A stretch of DNA of 23,373 bases, from positions 1-23,373 of IMG/VR virus record IMGVR_UViG_3300032050_000839. One strand, 5' to 3'. Position numbers and translations under genes: made by a program. Origin of the DNA: a virus. Below the pieces are notes generated by a model that worked only from the letters and a program-made list of their open reading frames with translations, had not been told where the DNA came from and made no database searches. Shown here in pieces: positions 21,184 to 23,373 of the stretch. Every line of letters begins with the position of its first letter. The first letter of the stretch is position 1.

Positions 21184-22653
21184 TTAGGTGGTGAACCAGA
21201 TTAGGATGTCGCCCGCCCTCGCGGAGCCGGGGTAGCTGTTCGAGTTGTTGTAGAAGATTCTGTTGTTCAACGTGCCGGGAGAGGAGCCGTTGAAGTAGCC
21301 GGCGGTGCCGGTGCCCCCGCCGCCGTTTACCAGTACTATGTTGCTGGTGTCATTGTCGTATCCCAGCGCGAAGTATCGTGCAGTATCCACTTCTCTTATG
21401 ATCGATGGGTCCATGTCATTAGTTATTATTTTTAGCACACCTGCTGCCAGTGTTAATACACCTGACTGCTCCTCTGGGTCCTCTGACGATGTGCTGCCAG
21501 ACGCAGATATGTACGTTTGGTCGCCTAGGAGATCGATCTGCGGTGAAAATATAGTGGCGTACCTGTTGCCTCCATATTTAGTTGTTGCTATGTAGTTCTG
21601 TGCCGAGTAGTTGTCGCCAGCGTCGTCCGAGTACATGTAGGCTCCGTCATTCTCTGCAAGAATCACTCTAGGGCCAGCCAGACCTGTGCCAGACTGTAGA
21701 CGGATTACTGGAAGGTTTCCGCCAGAAGGGTTGTCAGACTCTCCTACAGTTTCTGTGGTCTGCTCCAGCGCGCCGACGAAGGTTCCATTTCGATAAAAGT
21801 TTACCTTGTCGTTTGTGGCCAGCTCGATGCGGGTGCCGGACGAAGACGTTCGTATAGTCTTACCGGTAATGACAGAGCCGGTGATGTTCTCGGCCTGCAC
21901 GCTGTCCGCGATGATCGAGCGGCCGGCGATGACGTCCGCGCCCATCTGGCCGGCGAGAATCTTGTCCGCCGCCACCGTGCCGGCGTAGACCACTCCGGCG
22001 GCGAGGGTGCCCGCGGTGATCTTTCCGGCGTTTAGTCCTGCGATGGCGCCGTCTCCGAATGTCGCCGGCACCCACTGCGGTACCGCAGTCGTGCCGCCCG
22101 ACGGGATGAAGTCCGGGTCCCACTTGTACGGCTTGTTGCCGTCGTCTGTGTCGAACCAGAGGTCGCTCTTTCGCAGGTTGTAGGAGACTGTGCCGGTGCC
22201 GTTTGGGTTTGGCACCGTGGACGGGTTGCTAGGCGCGCTGGTCTGGTAGAAGACGCGGTTCGAGTTGTTCGCGGCGATGCTCGCGGCGTTGGCGGCGACC
22301 AGCGCGGCCTGTCCGGCCTCGTTGACCAGTGGCTTCCAGGCGTCAAACGGCGTGCTGTCTTCCTCGGTCGGTGCGTATACTTTTTCTTCGTACGCTCCGT
22401 CTGGTGTTGCCTTGAGCCAGCTGTCTCCCTCGTTTACGTCGCTCGCGTCTGGAGCGTCGTCACTGATTATGGTGCCAGACGCGGAGACGGTGTCTCTTAT
22501 GTCGGCAGCGTCGTCTGGGTCGAGCAGCGCCGCTGTGATGTACCTCGGCGCAATTCTTTTTACGGACGGCCTGCGTTCTATGTCTCTTAGGCGTGCGTCG
22601 ACTGTGGTGAGCAGTGCACCTAAATTTGCTCTACGTGCTCTTCTAATCGCCAA
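21184..22653 (-). CDS. Minor tail / tail fibre protein with beta-helix-like repeats
   Basis: 489 residues. The N terminus is a basic helix (MAIRRARRANLGALLTTVDA, then RLRDIERRP), typical of proteins that anchor to the tail tip. Residues 113-135 form an Ala-rich helix, followed by an RVFYQTSAPS...DLWFDTDDGNKPYKWD domain (133-180). Residues 205-270 are a ladder of short units (ITAGTLAAG, YAGTVAADKILAG, VIAGRSIIADSV, NITGSVITGKT) that suggests a right-handed beta-helix. The rest is beta-rich and Gly/Ser/Asn-rich, ending in a possible receptor-binding tip (IFYNNSNSYPG...WFTT). It starts at TTG 22653 behind GGTGGA, overlapping the previous gene by 11 bases. The layout matches siphophage minor tail proteins between the Gp37-like protein and fibre genes. 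Confidence 0.75.
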   Translation of the reverse strand: MAIRRARRANLGALLTTVDARLRDIERRPSVKRIAPRYITAALLDPDDAADIRDTVSASGTIISDDAPDASDVNEGDSWLKATPDGAYEEKVYAPTEEDSTPFDAWKPLVNEAGQAALVAANAASIAANNSNRVFYQTSAPSNPSTVPNPNGTGTVSYNLRKSDLWFDTDDGNKPYKWDPDFIPSGGTTAVPQWVPATFGDGAIAGLNAGKITAGTLAAGVVYAGTVAADKILAGQMGADVIAGRSIIADSVQAENITGSVITGKTIRTSSSGTRIELATNDKVNFYRNGTFVGALEQTTETVGESDNPSGGNLPVIRLQSGTGLAGPRVILAENDGAYMYSDDAGDNYSAQNYIATTKYGGNRYATIFSPQIDLLGDQTYISASGSTSSEDPEEQSGVLTLAAGVLKIITNDMDPSIIREVDTARYFALGYDNDTSNIVLVNGGGGTGTAGYFNGSSPGTLNNRIFYNNSNSYPGSARAGDILIWFTT

Positions 22654-23373
22654 CTCTGTCCACCGCCCCTTCTACTGCCAGGTCTAGGTCTACTTTTTCT
22701 GGAAAGCTGCTTCCGTCTGGCACTGTTACCTTTATTTTTTCTATCTTGCGTACCAGCACCGTGTCTCTGGGCTCTAGATCGCTCGCCAGGCGCATGAGTA
22801 TGAAGTCGTCGTCTATGATAATGGTGCACCAGTCTCCGGGTGCGTAGCTGCCGACTATCGGTGTCACCGAGCCGTTTACTTCTATTTTAATGTTAGAGAG
22901 CGGCGGCCTAGACTCGTCTAAAAAAGTCTGGGCGTACGCGGCTAGAGTTTCCTCGTCTCCGGTGTCGTTCAGACTCTCCACTTCTTCCAGTAGTGGCCAG
23001 CCCGCGTTGAGCAGGTCGTAGGCAGACGCGGCCGAGTACGGCTGGCTTACGTCGCCGCCCAGGTCGCCTATGTTGCCCTTCACCCACATCCTAGTCGCGG
23101 CTCCCTCTGCGGTCTCGTCCATGCTTACGCTCGTGATGTTGCCGGGCCACTCGAATATGATCTCGTCCGAGATCAGACGAATTGGGTCGTCTGATGCCAG
23201 TTCTTCTGCCGTCAGTGTACTCAGTATGTTTATTGGTCTTAGAACCAGCGTTCTGCCAAAAGTTTTTGTAGTGGCGTCGTAGTTGCAGTCAATTCTGTAC
23301 TCAAAGCCGTTAATTTGGTTAGAGTACTTTGCTAGCTCTTCGCCCAGCATGCGCACTTCAAAGCCTCTAAAAT
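22643..23373 (-). CDS. Partial Gp37-like minor tail protein (5' end outside window)
   Basis: The frame is open to the window edge (it begins ...FRGFEVRMLGEELAKYSN), so the N terminus is missing; the GTG at 23356 is not a convincing start. The segment has INGFEYRIDCNYD, FGRTLVLRP, FEWPGNITSVSMDET and ATRMWVKGNIG, then a helix with LNAGWPLLEEVESLND and a C-terminal GSYAPGDWCTIIIDDDFILMRL. This matches the siphovirus ReqiPepy6 Gp37-like minor tail family of actinophages, part of the tail tip complex and related to baseplate hub proteins. About 240 C-terminal residues are visible. It leads into the beta-helix fibre gene with an 11-base overlap. Confidence 0.7.
   Translation of the reverse strand, partial: FRGFEVRMLGEELAKYSNQINGFEYRIDCNYDATTKTFGRTLVLRPINILSTLTAEELASDDPIRLISDEIIFEWPGNITSVSMDETAEGAATRMWVKGNIGDLGGDVSQPYSAASAYDLLNAGWPLLEEVESLNDTGDEETLAAYAQTFLDESRPPLSNIKIEVNGSVTPIVGSYAPGDWCTIIIDDDFILMRLASDLEPRDTVLVRKIEKIKVTVPDGSSFPEKVDLDLAVEGAVDRVGD

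Overview
The window is a 23.4 kb piece of a tailed phage (or prophage) genome. Every gene I can support is read from the minus strand, so transcription runs from position 23373 towards 1. A WhiB-like iron-sulfur regulator, an actinophage-style Gp37-like minor tail protein and several small actinophage-type families point to an actinobacterial host. The moderate base composition and frequent CTA leucine codons would fit a low-GC aquatic actinobacterium, but the host is an inference. Genes are packed with TAATG, ATGA or GTGA overlaps, and no stretch over 100 bases lacks a gene. I see no tRNA, CRISPR array, insertion sequence or integrase.

Layout in the direction of transcription. (1) Tail and host contact, 23373-15573: a Gp37-like tail protein (5' end outside the window), a 489-residue tail-tip or fibre protein, and a 1743-residue adhesin. 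The adhesin carries Ig/FN3-like domains, then cysteine-rich modules joined by Val-Pro linkers, then a C-terminal Hint autoprocessing domain. Small zinc-ribbon and fibre-assembly-like genes follow. (2) Two different 2-oxoglutarate/Fe(II) oxygenases, 15166-13953, directly downstream of the proline-rich adhesin, then four small uncharacterised genes. (3) Nucleotide metabolism and replication, 12711-3837: a P-loop kinase with an extra glycosylase-like domain, a thymidylate-synthase homologue, dCMP deaminase, family A DNA polymerase, RuvC-like resolvase, SNF2-type helicase, Cas4/RecB-like nuclease, Sak4-like ATPase and a DUF669-type single-strand-binding protein. (4) Accessory and DNA modification, 3783-1: a glycosyltransferase-like protein, an all-alpha dCTPase/dUTPase-like enzyme, a DUF6378 protein, WhiB, and a protein of the amino acid:DNA transferase / 5-hmdU DNA kinase helical superfamily.

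The most interesting signal is the combined gene set for base hypermodification. The thymidylate-synthase homologue carries Asp where thymidylate synthases have the dUMP-specific Asn, as in T4 dCMP hydroxymethylase. The window also encodes a dC/dUTPase-like enzyme, a nucleotide kinase, a glycosyltransferase-like protein and a thymine-hypermodification-type enzyme. This resembles the T4 hydroxymethylcytosine route with an added component so far associated with thymine modification. The second notable system is the disulfide- and proline-rich adhesin with a Hint domain, next to prolyl-hydroxylase-like enzymes. Three intergenic hairpins, whose G-U pairs fit a minus-strand transcript, may tune the long polycistron.
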